In this document: positions 33,937-45,429 of the stretch, one piece after another
Position numbering within the stretch: the stretch's first letter is position 1
How the letters are laid out: each line of letters opens with the position of its first letter
Origin: Hanleya hanleyi
Lineage: Eukaryota > Mollusca > Polyplacophora > Lepidopleurida > Hanleyidae
Length of the DNA stretch: 64,000 nucleotides
Assembly: GCA_036873755.1 (NCBI GenBank)
Contig: JAVTVY010025061.1
Span: 49,186-113,185, forward strand
Direction: 5' to 3'
The notes under the pieces: model-generated
The model's database searches: none
What the model was told of the DNA's origin: nothing
Seen by the model: only the letters and a program-made list of their open reading frames with translations
Made by a program: the position numbers and the translations under genes

Positions 33937-34658
33937 GGTTACTGTATCGGGTTGAAGCTTCAAAATCTCGATTTTTGTTTTTGTCTTATACCAGAGTACA
34001 CAGTCAAACATACAAGTTGGGGGAATAAGAAATTATGAAAATTAGTGCATTGTAGTCAAAAACACATGACTTTTTGAAACTCAAGCCATTCGTGGTGCAG
34101 TAGTGCTGATTGGTTTTTGTCCGTTTTCTCCATCTAGTTTTTCGCCAAAAAGTGTTTTTCCCCTTTGATGTACAAACATGAACTTTGGACACAATATTCC
34201 AATCATGTAGATCTTCAAAAGGTTGTCTCAAATTTTATAAGTTCGGCCCTGTTCATGAAATATTTATGATTTAGTGGAGAGAGGTCGAGTTTTTGTAAAA
34301 ATTTTCAAACTTTCAACTTTGCACGACAATAAAATAACTTCTAGGCTCTAACTAAAAAAAATGAGGCAAGCTATTTTCTTTCAAATGGAGTTCATTATTC
34401 CTAAAAAGCAAGTTTGATAAAAACTGAGATAGTTATTAGCGCTAGCTTTGAGGACTATACTTTTCTAAATGACATCATTTATCTTTAAATAAATCGATTC
34501 TTGTAATAAATTCGAGAATGTTATTTATTTATCTAAATTTCTTGAATCAAGGGCTTTCAGAAAATGTATAGTTTGTATGGATACAAAAAACCACTGCCCC
34601 GTAATTAAGCAAAATTGTGATACGTACACGTACACAACTGGGGCCAGATACAGTAACC
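33937..34658. mobile_element. 722-bp TTAA-flanked element
   Basis: Termini GGTTACTGTATC and GATACAGTAACC (12 bp exact, slightly longer with mismatches), each bordered by TTAA (33933-33936, 34659-34662). TTAA targets are used by piggyBac, Kolobok and Sola3 elements; the termini do not decide which. The AT-rich interior lacks a transposase. Confidence 0.6.
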
Positions 34659-34662
34659 TTAA

Positions 34663-36238
34663 GCTGATACCCACTTCAAGGCGAATTGATGTGGCTTGTT
34701 ATTACGAAAACCAAATGGTTCACTTACCTAGATAGTCCTGATATCTAATCATTAATTTGGGTTAACAATTATATTGAAGTTCTTCGCGGTCCTCGGGCAA
34801 ACAAGCGACACAGTCTATATAAGATTTCGGAATGACACGGGATATTTTTGGGATAAAAAACAAATGACCTGTGATAAGGTAGGGCGACACCGATATCATG
34901 TTGCCCTGTCCATATCACTGGAATGTACTTTATCTCATTCTCGCACACCAGAACAAATCGCATGCGCAAAAAATCTCTGGCTGACTTTGATCACTTTGAT
35001 ACTCGGTCAACCGCTAACTGTGATGTTCCAACCGCGTTCAGTCTGAAGACTATGATTGGACAGGAAGATCTGAATATGAAGAGTGAGAAAACCGGCCTGA
35101 ATCCGCGAAAACGGTATGGGTAGATAAACGGAGAAAATACACATGAGACGCGCGAAGTTGAACTTGTCTGTTTTAAATTTAACCCGTCTTCACCGATTTT
35201 TAGGTATGTGCATAATATAATAACTGCTTCATACGAGAATGTTCTTGTCAATTTTCACGAAGGTACCTGTCAGATCTCCTGTTTAAATCAATCCAATCCA
35301 AATCCTTCGCAGTATGAACGCTCGGTGAGGTGAATGGTCGGTATATTATCACTCTCTTAATCCATCGTGATCATGACAACAGAATTGCGTGCGAGCCACT
35401 AAATTTCTTTTGAAATGAAAATAACGGATTTTTTATCCAATTGGCTTGAAAACATTGCCCATCAGTGCCATCATATTCAGCAAATATTCAGTCAAACTAA
35501 AAGCAAACATTATTGGTGCATTTAGAATAAGGGTTGGATCGAGTAATTTATCTTACTGTGACTTCAGTGTTCAGGCCTTCCACGTGTTGGTCAAATAAGA
35601 GACATAACATAATTGTACGACAAACCATGGATATTTGAGCAATCAAAGTGGGACCGTTCGCTCCTGAATACTCCTTCTATTCAGGCTCTGGGTACGCTCT
35701 TGATGTTTAGAGAATTATCGACAATTCACAAAAATCTAAATCCATCTCGGAGGCGAATAATGGGCGCATGCACATATAGACAAACGAGCATAAAGATCTG
35801 GCCAGTCAATGGGGCTCGGATTATGGATGTATTAAACGCAACAATAAAACGGCGATGAAAAAACGATTACGACGTACTGACAAGAAGTCATATGACCCCA
35901 CAGACAAATATGCTGACGGCATATTTCTAAATAAATGTATCACCCATCAATGGTATATGCATCGGATAGAAAGTACTGGATAGATTGATGCAAGGGGTCT
36001 TAGCAAGGTTATACATATAGACGGCAGCGAGTGAGCTAAAAGAGATTACACGAATCCTTATTGGTATTCGTGAATGTCCAGGAGAGGGCATAAATCAGAC
36101 TTTAATCATCGACAAGGAAAGTCTACCGTAAAACCGATCGAGGAATATTTTGTAGGCTTTAATCAGTTCTTGTCTGCCTCTAATTGGATGGGATTGTAAG
36201 GTATTAATTTGGCAATTTGTACTCTCCTCACGGGATTA
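34663..36238. other. Mostly unassigned; fragment of repeat family at 35830-35960
   Basis: 35830-35960 (TTAAACGCAACAATAAAA, AAGTCATATGACCCCACAGA) matches 62780-62870 and, inverted, 41860-41970 and 57830-57900. The remainder shows no domain or structure. Confidence 0.35.
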
Positions 36239-38566
36239 AGCAGTTGCTTTCCAGCTCTGTATAATCTGCCAATGGGACATCCATGTAGACACTGCCTTAT
36301 CCACGAGACAGCAGTTGCTTTCTAGCTCTGTGTAATCTGCCAGTGGGACATCCATGTAGACACTGCCTTATCCACGAGACGTCAGTTGCTTTCCAGCTCT
36401 GTGTAATCTGCCAGTGGGACATCCATGTAGACACTGCCTTATCCACGAGACGGCAGTTGCTTTCCATGCAGCTCTGTGTAATCTGCCAGTGGGACATCCA
36501 TGTAGACACTGCCTTATCCACGAGACAGCAGTTGCTATTCCAGCTCTGTGTAATCTGCCAGTGGGACATCCATGTAGACACTGCCTTATCCACGAGACAG
36601 CAGTTGCTTTCCAGCTCTGTGTAATCTGCCAGTGGGACATCCATGTAGACACTGCCTTATCCACGAAACAGCAGTTGCTATTCCAGCTCTGTGTAATCTG
36701 CCAGTGGGACATCCATGTAGACACTGCCTTATCCACGAGACGGCAGTTGCTTTCCAGCTCTGTGTAATCTGCCAGTGGGACATCCATGTAGACACTGCCT
36801 TATCCACGAGACAGCAGTTGCTATTCCAGCTCTGTGTAATCTGCCAGTGGGACATCCATGTAGACACTGCCTTATCCACGAGACAGCAGTTGCTATTCCA
36901 GCTCTGTGTAATCTGCCAGTGGGACATCCATGTAGACACTGCCTTATCCACGAGACAGCAGTTGCTATTCCAGCTCTGTGTAATCTGCCAGCGGGACATC
37001 CATGTAGACACTGCCTTATCCACGAGACGGCAGTTGCTTTCCAGCTCTGTGTAATCTGCCAGTGGGACATCCATGTAGACACTGCCTTATCCACGAGTCA
37101 GCAGTTGCTATTCCAGCTCTGTGTAATCTGCCAATGGGAGATCCATGTAGACACTGCCTTATCCACGAGACAGCAGTTGCTTTTCCAGCTCTGTGTAATC
37201 TGCCAATGGGACATCCATGTAGACACTGCCTTATCCACGAGACAGCAGTTGCTCTCCAGCTCTCTGTAATCTGCCAATGGGACATCCATGTAGACACTGC
37301 CTTATCCACGAGACAGCAGTTGCTTTTCCAGCTCTCTGTAATCTGCCAATGGGACATCCATGTAGACACTGCCTTATCCACGAGACAGCAGTTGCTCTCC
37401 AGCTCTCTGTAATCTGCCAATGGGACATCCATGTAGACACTGCCTTATCCACGAGACAGCAGTTGCTCTCCAGCTCTCTGTAATCTGCCAGTGGGACATC
37501 CATGTAGACTCTGCCTTATCCACGAGACAGCAGTTGCTCTCCAGCTCTCTGTAATCTGCCAGTGGGACATCCATGTAGACACTGCCTTATCCACGAGACA
37601 GCAGTTGCTCTCCAGCTCTCTGTAATCTGCCAATGGGACATCCATGTAGACACTGCTTTATCCACGAGACAGCAGTTGCTCTCCAGCTCTGTGTAATCTG
37701 CCAATGGGACATCCATGTAGACACTGCCTTATCCACGAGACAGCAGTTGCTATTCCAGCTCTGTGTAATCTGCCAATGGGACATCCATGTAGACACTGCC
37801 TTATCCACGAGACAGCAGTTGCTATTCCAGCTCTGTGTAATCTGCCAATGGGACATCCATGTAGACATTGCCTTATCCACGAGACAGCAGTTGCTATTCC
37901 AGCTCTGTGTAATCTGCCAATGGGATATCCATGTACATGTAGACACTGCCTTATCCACGAGACAGCAGTTGCTTTTCCAGCTCTGTGTAACCTGCCAATG
38001 GGGCATCCATGTAGACACTGCCTTATCCACGAGGCAGCAGTTGCTATTCCAGCTCTGTGTAATCTGCCAATGGGACATCCATGTAGACACTGCCTTATCC
38101 ACGAGACAGCAGTTGCTCTCCAGCTCTGTGTAATCTGCCAATGGGACATCCATGTAGACACTGCCTTATCCACGAGACAGCAGTTGCTCTCCAGCTCTGT
38201 GTAATCTGCCAATGGGACATCCATGTAGACACTGCCTTATCCACGAGACAGCAGTTGCTCTCCAGCTCTGTGTAATCTGCCAATGGGACATCCATGTAGA
38301 CACTGCCTTATCCACGAGACAGCAGTTGCTATTCCAGCTCTGTGTAATCTGCCAATGGGACATCCATGTAGACACTGCCTTATCCACGAGACAGCAGTTG
38401 CTATTCCAGTTCTGTGTAATCTGCCAATGGGACATCCATGTAGACACTGCCTTATCCACGAGACAGCAGTTGCTCTCCAGCTCTCTGTAATCTGCCAATG
38501 GGACATCCATGTAGACACTGCCTTATCCACGAGACAGCAGTTGCTCTCCAGCTCCACGAGACGGCA
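36239..38566 (+). repeat. 71-bp minisatellite, about 33 copies
   Basis: The unit is AGCAGTTGCTTTCCAGCTCT then GTGTAATCTGCCAGTGGGAC, ATCCATGTAGACACTGCCTT and ATCCACGAGAC. Local variants occur in blocks: CCAGTGGG (36330-37100), CCAATGGG (37125 onward, with some return), CTCTCTGTAATC (37250-37625), TATTCC versus CTCTCC spacing. Two units are longer (insert CATG near 36465; extra GTACAT near 37935). Units lack stops in several frames on both strands, giving long spurious frames of repeated peptides. Confidence 0.95.
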
Positions 38567-38663
38567 AACAGATCCATTTAGCTTTTGTTAACGAAGACAC
38601 ACATACAGTCATGAGATAGACACCGTTTTTGATGACATTCATCTAGCATCTCCTTTTTCTCAA

Positions 38664-39175
38664 CCATATCTGACCTGGGCGATTTGGGGTGTATCGCAGC
38701 CACTTCGGCCCCCTCCCCCTAAATATTTTTCTTACCCGCAAAGGGGGGAGGGGGGGGTGAAACTTACCGCCCTATACTTTGGTTCAAACTCTAACAGAAA
38801 ATGTAAAAAATCCAAGACGGCCGCAACGATGACGTCACAGTGACGCGTCATTATCAAAAAAGGCAATTTTTGGTCCATTTTCTGGTCAGATTTTTTCGAA
38901 TTTTTTACTTATGTGATTAAACTGCCTGATAGATTAGTAAATAATAATCTGATGTGAAATATTTTACCCACTTTCCTATATAGAAAAGCAACAATTTTGA
39001 ATAAAAATGATGAAAATGTCACTTTTCTGTTAACTCACTTGGCCGCCATTTTAAATTTACCCATAATGCCCAATATGATACGCTACAATGTCACTGAGTT
39101 TCAGCTCTCAATTGTTTGTCGTTCCGGGGATATAGTAGAAAGATTGGTAGGGGGCGGGCCCCAGGCCTGGTGGGG
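38664..39175 (-). mobile_element. piggyBac-like TTAA MITE, copy A
   Basis: Left end CCATATCTGACCTGGG and right end CCCAGGCCTGGTGGGG are inverted copies of the family ends; flanks are TCAA and TTGA, mutated TTAA. Internal landmarks TTTCAGCTCTCAATTGTTTG and CGTTCCGGGGATA are shared with the other copies. It has a G/C homopolymer run near 38745-38757. Non-coding. Confidence 0.6.
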
Positions 39176-39204
39176 TTGACCATAATAATTATCAGAGAAT
39201 TGTT

Positions 39205-39437
39205 TCATTTGTCGGTCTGATGACGTCAGGTAAGGGAGGACTCCACGTGGTCGCCATCTTGAATTTTCCTATGACCCTTTGCTCGGGGCGTTATGCAATT
39301 AAGGTTAAAATGACCCCAATATGACAATCTATAAAGTCACGGAGTTTCAGCTCTCCATTTTTCGTTGTTCCGGAGATAGCGCGGAATGTTTGGTGGGGGG
39401 GGGGGGTGCATTTCGGCCTCCCCCAGGCGAGGTAGGG
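39205..39437 (-). mobile_element. piggyBac-like TTAA MITE, copy B, partial
   Basis: The right end GGCGAGGTAGGG is followed by TTAA (39438-39441). It carries TTTCAGCTCTCCATTTTTCG and a GTTCCGGAGATAGC block. The left part is missing or merges with copy A. Confidence 0.55.
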
Positions 39438-39441
39438 TTAA

Positions 39442-40229
39442 GAAAGTTTCAGTGTTTTTTTATTTCCTTAGACAAACGCAAATATCCGAGTAATATACCC
39501 GAGTAGATTGTTACATTGTTGTCACCCAGCTTTAAAAAAATGGTGTCAATCAAATAATTACTGCTCGGAAGTGAGGAAAATGTCTTTTCTGAAGTGTACC
39601 CGTAGCTCTGAACTCGAGTTTTCTCCCCAATGAAATTTTGTGGATTGTACCCCACAATCGCATACATTATACCAGTGTGGTTGCTTGCCGATACATCTAT
39701 TCACTCTTTGCTGTCAAATTCAGTAATAAATCAGACAACTGTCTCTACATGTATATATTCTCGAAGTATATAGCCCTTTCCGGAAATGGTATTATCTCCC
39801 CCTGAATTATTTACGCTCTTTAATATGAAAGGTATGAAATATGAGGACCTGGTAAGTTTCGCATTAACCAAATGTTGCTGCAATTTTTTGTAAATTATAG
39901 CTGGAAATGCTATTCTATGCTTCTAGTTATTTGAAAAACTATTTCATTGTTGGAATAGTTGTTTACACTTTCTAAGTATGAACCGATATATCCGCATACA
40001 TTTAGTTAATATTCAAGACTGAAAATTTAATTGCCAGGGTATTCCCTGCATTAGTAAAATGAGAGAAGGACCATAAGACACTTTCTAGAGTACCGGTAGG
40101 CTATCGTATGAAGAGAAAAGCAAATACATTTTACTTCATTCTAAAAAGTTCCTGTGCTATCATGAAAGCGGCTATTGGGAGTTATTACACTTTTGTGCAA
40201 CGGTAGGAAGTGATTAAGGCGTCAAATAT
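39442..40229. other. No recognisable feature
   Basis: AT-rich DNA without domains, TIRs or tandem repeats that I could see. Confidence 0.35.
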
Positions 40230-40320
40230 TGGCTCCGGTGGGATTCGAACTCACATCGTCTATGACACGAGCCTCCTCGTCATACAGGACAAACCCTTTA
40301 ACCACCACGGCCACATCGCC
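40230..40320 (-). tRNA. tRNA-like sequence (pseudogene or SINE head)
   Basis: On the minus strand it starts GGCGATGTGGCCGTGGTGG (box A-like), has a plausible 5-bp anticodon stem TTGTC/GACGA with a 6-nt loop, a long variable arm as in Ser/Leu tRNAs, and GAGTTCGAATCCCAC (box B). The acceptor stem pairs poorly (GGCGATG against CGGAGCC) and the anticodon loop is one base short, so a functional tRNA is unlikely. Confidence 0.5.
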
Positions 40321-40921
40321 TTCCACAAAAATGAGGTTTTGTAACCGGCTTCTATGGAACGTCGACCTGTATGACACGGCGATGTTGATCCAGATACCCG
40401 GTCTATAATCCGTGCGCATCACATTTTGGGAAGAATAATCACTTCGTATCATATTCTACCCTTCTACCATGGCAGCTAAACAGGGCAAATTTTTTGGAAC
40501 TATTTCGCTCCTAATAAGCGCGCACAATGGCCCAAATTGCATATAATGGAATGTAGATTTTCAAAATGTTCCCAGGAGGGAGGGGAGTGAGGGGAGAGGG
40601 AGAGATCTAGTGAAGATATCATCTGACCTCCAGGGTATAGCCTTGCCTACGCTATAGGAATTCAGGTAATACGGAGAGTCTTTTTTGATAATAGGCACCA
40701 GACCCGACACCTGGTAGCCAGTCGTCCACAAAGAATTCGCGTATCAGCGGGCTTTGATTGATGCAGAATTCACATTTCTGGTCCTCTTGTTCCTCTCGCA
40801 AATATGTATTTCATCCTTTTTCTTGGTTGTTTCCCAATACTGATTGGTAAACGAGAATAGAACCTTCCACGAAACCTTACTTGGTTTTAGAGAAATTGTT
40901 TCTGTCCCCGTCCCCCCTCAA

Positions 40922-41155
40922 CGTACGACTGTTAGCGTTTGACACACTGGTTCTCGTCAAACCGCCGAAGTTAACCAACGTTAAGCTCGGTCAATACCTG
41001 GATGGGTGACCGGGTGCTGCACTGGCTGGGCTGATTAGTGTCCAGGGTAATAGGAACAGTGAGCACTCGTGTTCTGGCACATGTAGGCACCGTTGTGATA
41101 TGACTGAAACAAGGTTAAAAACGACGTTAAACCTTACTACTCACTCACTGACTCC
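40922..41155 (+). mobile_element. 5S rRNA-derived SINE
   Basis: The head (40922-41020) aligns with animal 5S rRNA: TACGACTGTTAGCGTTTGAC, CTGGTTCTCGTC, CCGAAGTTAACCAACG (box A region), GGTCAATACCTGGATGGGTG (box C region) and GGGTGCTG. The body has GTCCAGGGTAATAGGAACAG and the tail TGATATGACTGAAACAAG, AACGACGTTAAACC and CTCACTCACTGACTC. This is the organisation of 5S-type (SINE3) elements with an internal Pol III promoter. Its tail is shared with the tRNA-type SINE on the minus strand at 29229-29445. Confidence 0.8.
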
Positions 41156-41163
41156 TCTGTCTC

Positions 41164-41625
41164 CCCCTACCAGGTCAGAGGCATTGCCTCCGTCAAATTT
41201 TTTACTCTATCCAGAACGACACAAATTAGAGCTGACACTCCGTGACTTTGTAGCTTATCATATTGAGTGATTTTTAGCCTATTTGCATTACCCTCCAAGT
41301 AATAGAGTATGATGGATCAGTTAAAAATAGCGGCCATGTGGGGTACCAGATAAGTGATGTTTTCGACATTTGTCTTCAAAATTTCTGCCTTTCTGCGAGG
41401 AAAAGTGGAGAAAATTTATTTTATCTCACATCAGATTATTATTTACTGATTTAACATGCAGGTTTTGCGAAGAAAACTCACAAATAAAAAAACCGACAGA
41501 AAAATTGACCAAAAAATGGCTTTCTTTTCGCAATGAAGTCATTCTGACGTCATCAAAGCGACAATCTTGGATTTTTAACATTTCTGGTAGAACTTGAACC
41601 AAGGATATAGAGTGGTAAGTTTCAG
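41164..41625 (+). mobile_element. piggyBac-like TTAA MITE, copy C, right end lost
   Basis: The left end CCCCCTACCAGGTCAGAG is a variant of the family terminus. CTCCGTGACTTTGTAGCTTA, CCTATTTGCATTACCC and TGACGTCATCAAAGCG follow in the order seen in the copies at 50112 and 46545. The terminal right TIR is not seen. Confidence 0.55.
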
Positions 41626-41699
41626 CCCTAGCTTAAGGGCTGAGAGAAATATTTGGGCGTTTGTGGATCTTCTAAGAAAGCTCTCCTCATAGTTGACAA

Positions 41700-41970
41700 G
41701 CTCATCAAAGACCTCTTAGATTTAGGCAAGGCGTCTTAGCAATGCTATAAATATTGTAGACACAGGTTTTTTCTTCTTAAAATCTATTGGGGAATCCACT
41801 ATAGGCTGGGGTACAAATCATCACAGGGATCACATTTAGTTCTTGTCATGTTCTAGAAATATGCAATCAGTATATTTGTCTGTGGGGTCATATGACTTCT
41901 GGTCAGTACTACGGCATCGTTCTCCACCACCCTTGTAATGTTGCGTTTAATTGGTCTGCCTTTGACAGGA
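41700..41970 (-). repeat. Dispersed repeat fragment
   Basis: 41780-41970 in minus orientation has TTAAACGCAACATTACAAGG, AGAAGTCATATGACCCCACA and GTGATCCCTGTGATGATTTG, shared with 35830-35960 and 62780-62890. At 62780-62990 this block is joined to repeat R, so both belong to one larger element. Confidence 0.5.
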
Positions 41971-42199
41971 TAGGTTTGTGAATGATTAATTTGAGATGGT
42001 GTTTTTCAGCTGTCTGTTTCATTATAGGACAAGAATGAACACCGTGGAAACAAACACAAATAAAATGGGGAAAATGGTGAATTGAGCTAATAATATATAT
42101 GAATGAAGTAAGAGGAGCATAAGCTAAATACGTCGATGAATACCCAGTATGAATAAGGCGTCAAAGTCGTAGCGCCGTCAAACTTATTAATACTAGTAT

Positions 42200-42780
42200 G
42201 CATAATAAAAGTCTCGTCTTTGAGGCTGGAGGGACGATGACTGAGTGGCAGAGTAACCCTGCCCGTTTGGAATTTCGTGTTTATTCATTGCGCCTTTTGA
42301 TGAACAAGTGCAAATAAAAAGTTGATGCAAGTCTGCTACCCTTATATACCGTAACGTCAAGGAATTGTACAGAATAAAACGGAAACTGATTGAGTATTCC
42401 CTGATATAGGCAATATAATCTATATAAAGTTTCAATACAAAGGGTTTAATATAGCATTCCAGCAGGGCTTCTCTTCCCAATCAGCCATGTGAATATCAGC
42501 CCAGACAAAAGCAAAGAGTTTGCCCATAGCAGTGCTGTTACCTGAAGAAACTGTCTAGACGTGGAACCTATTTGTTGATGGATTTTCGAAGGGCTTCGAG
42601 AATTATTGATAAATTCTCTTTGGACAAGATGTTGGAATAAACGGATCCTTAGTCCAGCGTGAAGAGAACCTCTGGTCAGTATGAGAATTTTCACGGAAAT
42701 GCTTGGCGCGAGTTTGAGAGATAAGTGGAGCCAATAGTGAAGGTAATCCACAATTCCGTCGCCAAGGGAGTCTGAGACAA
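42200..42780 (-). pseudogene. Second-type Penelope-like RT fragment
   Basis: Minus-strand frames (42751-42446, 42480-42193) can be aligned loosely with Penelope-like RT: a VVSDSLGDGIVDYLHYWLHL segment, MADWEEK..LECYIKPFVLK, LYIDYIAYI (in place of the YIDDI-type box) and a C-terminal LHQLFICTCSSKG..NKHEIPNGQGY, like the THQYL..SSHP..NGIPYSQ segment of PLEs. The spacing is right but the catalytic box is lost and frames shift. It differs from the family at 24741. Confidence 0.45.
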
Positions 42781-43029
42781 CAGGACGAAATTTATATGCA
42801 TTTAGGAGTTCCGGCTGGATGTCTTTATCTATTTCGGTAAAATATACGGAATCCTATTTTGGCATTCGACATTCCAGTTCTGGATATTTTATCAATGATT
42901 CTACTTTTAAAGCACTTCAATTGTCGATACAAATTTCAAAAAAGAAACCCGGTAGTTTCATTGGCTTGATAATCGAAATTACATCCAGCCAATCACAACA
43001 AAGATTCTATTAACGTCCATTGATGCATT

Positions 43030-43434
43030 GTAGCAACTACTAATGACAAAATTGTCGCAGTGGCGACAATTGTGTCATTAGCAGTTGTCAGGTCGTCAGC
43101 TAATGTCTCAACTGCGTCATTAGCAAGCGACTCTGCATGTAGAGTCAACCGCTATTGTCTCAATTGCGACATTAGCTGGCGACTCTGCATGCAGAGTCGA
43201 CCACTAATGACACAATGACGACAATTATGTCATTAGTGATTGCTAATGCACTCATGTGTGATATATTTTTGCTTCACATAAATACTGGTTCCCAGTTGTG
43301 ACAATAAGCGCAAACTCGCTCGCTACCACTGCCTGCCATTGTCACAACGCAGCTTTGGCATTAGCCGGCGACCTGACAACTGCTAATGACACAACTGTCG
43401 TAACTGCGACCACTGTGTCATTAGTGGTTGCTAC
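43030..43434. mobile_element. 405-bp palindrome-rich hAT-like MITE, copy 1
   Basis: Ends GTAGCAACTACTAATGACA and its complement. The outer ~200 bp on each side consist of short interleaved palindromes built from CTAATGACACAATTGTCG, AATGTCGCAATTGCGACATT-like and GACTCTGCATGCAGAGTC motifs. The 8-bp flanks GATGCATT and AATACATC agree only partly. A second copy at 58742-59052 has a clearer duplication. Non-coding. Confidence 0.65.
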
Positions 43435-45429
43435 AATACATCCAGTGATACCATGAAGATATAATGAGTGAGATTATGAATGCTCATCTGGACCTCATGT
43501 ATATACTGTATATTTTTCACTTTTGATAACGCGGATGGGACGTCGTTTAATTTCGTATATAGGAACTGTCCCTGTCACCATGTACTCACTACCTATGGTA
43601 TTGCGGTACGTTTCAACCTTTCTTCATAAATGCAATCCACAGCGAATCATCGAGTTCGGATAGAGAAGATGCATTATCCAAAAAAAACTGGCTCCATTTA
43701 TATATGTTCATGTACGAAAAAAGTAAGTGGGGTAGATTATGAGTACATCTGCCATACCAAACAATGAAGGCAGAACAGTCTATTGCTAGGATTTTCCATT
43801 CGCATACAAGGAATAACTGATGAGTTTCGTAATTAATTTTAATCACCATGTGTTCACATCAGACACCATGATGGGCCAATTAACATTCCCATCTGTTCAC
43901 TTCAGTCAAGCGGCGTAACCCTATCTCTCTTTACACCAAAACAACAGTTTGAGTTACGGCCCTTAATTGTGTTATCCGCAATACAGATTGGCTTCAACAA
44001 GGATGCGCATGTCGCCTGGACAATCTCTATCTGAATACTATAGATGAACAATGGTCATATTGCTTGTTCAATTCTATAGACATCAATAGAGGTTCAATTA
44101 CCCTAAATTTTAATGAAAACGCGTTAACGTTGGACCAAAATATCGAAATTAAGAAGAAATCAATAGCAGATCGAAATAAGAAAAGGCCTGGAGTGGTCGA
44201 CGTAGGTTGACAGGGCAGCGGGGATATTGAATTAATTGTCATGTTGGGCGGTTTGGAATCATGCGGAATAGAGTGAAAATGTACGGGGGATGGGATAATA
44301 TTTCCATTTGCCTTTTGGCATAGGTTCTGGGAGATGTTGATGAATGAAGGCAATACTATAAGATCGTACAGGCCTATCATTCACCTTTAAATGCCGAGTT
44401 TATTTTTTTCGTCGTTGAAGGAGAACCATTGCGATATAGATATGCAAATATTCACAAAGGCTCATTACGTTTTCAGTTGAGTTGGTTCCCGCTTCCGCAT
44501 TTCAAGCGATGGCTTTCGTTCACCAAAGTAACTATAGCATTTTAATCATTATATGTATGTTGACTATATGGCTGGTCAAATGATGGTTGGAATTGAGTTG
44601 ATTTCATTTTCCGTTTAGTATTTCTTCAGTATTGCAAGGGCGAATTTACAGACAGTTCCCTGGAGCGATGTCTGTGCAAATGGATATCGCTGTCCATTGT
44701 TAACGCTAGTCACGTACAGTAGGTACATGATCCATGTTAGGGGAATTGTTAATGATCTGATATATAAGTAACTGATGGAGCCAAGGTCGGGGGTTTGAAT
44801 GTAATGTTTTTATATCTTCATGATGTTCAAATGGACAGTCACATTACACTCTAGAAAACGGATCGTAAATTAATTTGGATCAAAAATGCTGGTCGCTCAC
44901 TTGTAGGGAACCATCAGCAGAATTTTTTTTGTGAATATTATATGTGGGACCTAACGCATATACTTCATTAGAAATCACAGATATAGTATGTTTATTATAT
45001 GATGTATAGTTTAACCAGAGATGAAACAAATGGCTAAAAGGTTAACATCTATAGATTAATCTAGGGAACATCAATACTGATCAACCGCACATTACAATGC
45101 GCCAAACGTTCTGACAATAAAATGGGCACGAACGATGAGAAAACAACCGACCACAATTAACGGAAACTGAACTTGTCCACCAATTAGGAGAAACCAAACT
45201 CGAAAGTGTTGAATATGATACATTACTCTGTATGAACATTCAAAATAAACTCTCAATGTCTCTACATGTAGACAGTATCGTCAAGAAAATAAAGAGCTAG
45301 CTATATCTTCGGACTACAATCACGACTATTTAGCCTGACCTCAATTTGATTATTGTTTAGCTAGCTATATGGAGAAACTCAAGGTGAGATGTTCAGACTA
45401 GAGCGCCTAATGAAACGCTCGAGGCGGTT
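43435..45429. other. No recognisable gene
   Basis: Nearly 2 kb of AT-rich DNA. A 117-codon minus-strand frame (44027-44380) has no known domain. No tandem repeat or TIR pair was noticed. Confidence 0.35.

Noticed and set aside
36239..38566. CRISPR-like regular repeat array
   Set aside because: No distinct spacers between repeats; the whole 71 bp is conserved, and the context is eukaryotic.
36297..38591. Many 60-190-codon frames on both strands (HPCRHCLIHETAV, STWMSHWQ repeats)
   Set aside because: By-product of the 71-bp minisatellite; the unit is not a multiple of three and all frames cycle.
40230..40320. Functional Ser/Leu tRNA gene
   Set aside because: Acceptor stem mispairs and the anticodon loop is short; kept only as a tRNA-like sequence.
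42230..42280. Possible second tRNA-like sequence near GACTGAGTGGCAGAGTAACC
   Set aside because: No box B partner or cloverleaf; lies inside a PLE fragment.
44027..44380. 117-codon minus-strand frame with some LINE-like flavour
   Set aside because: No specific motif could be placed.
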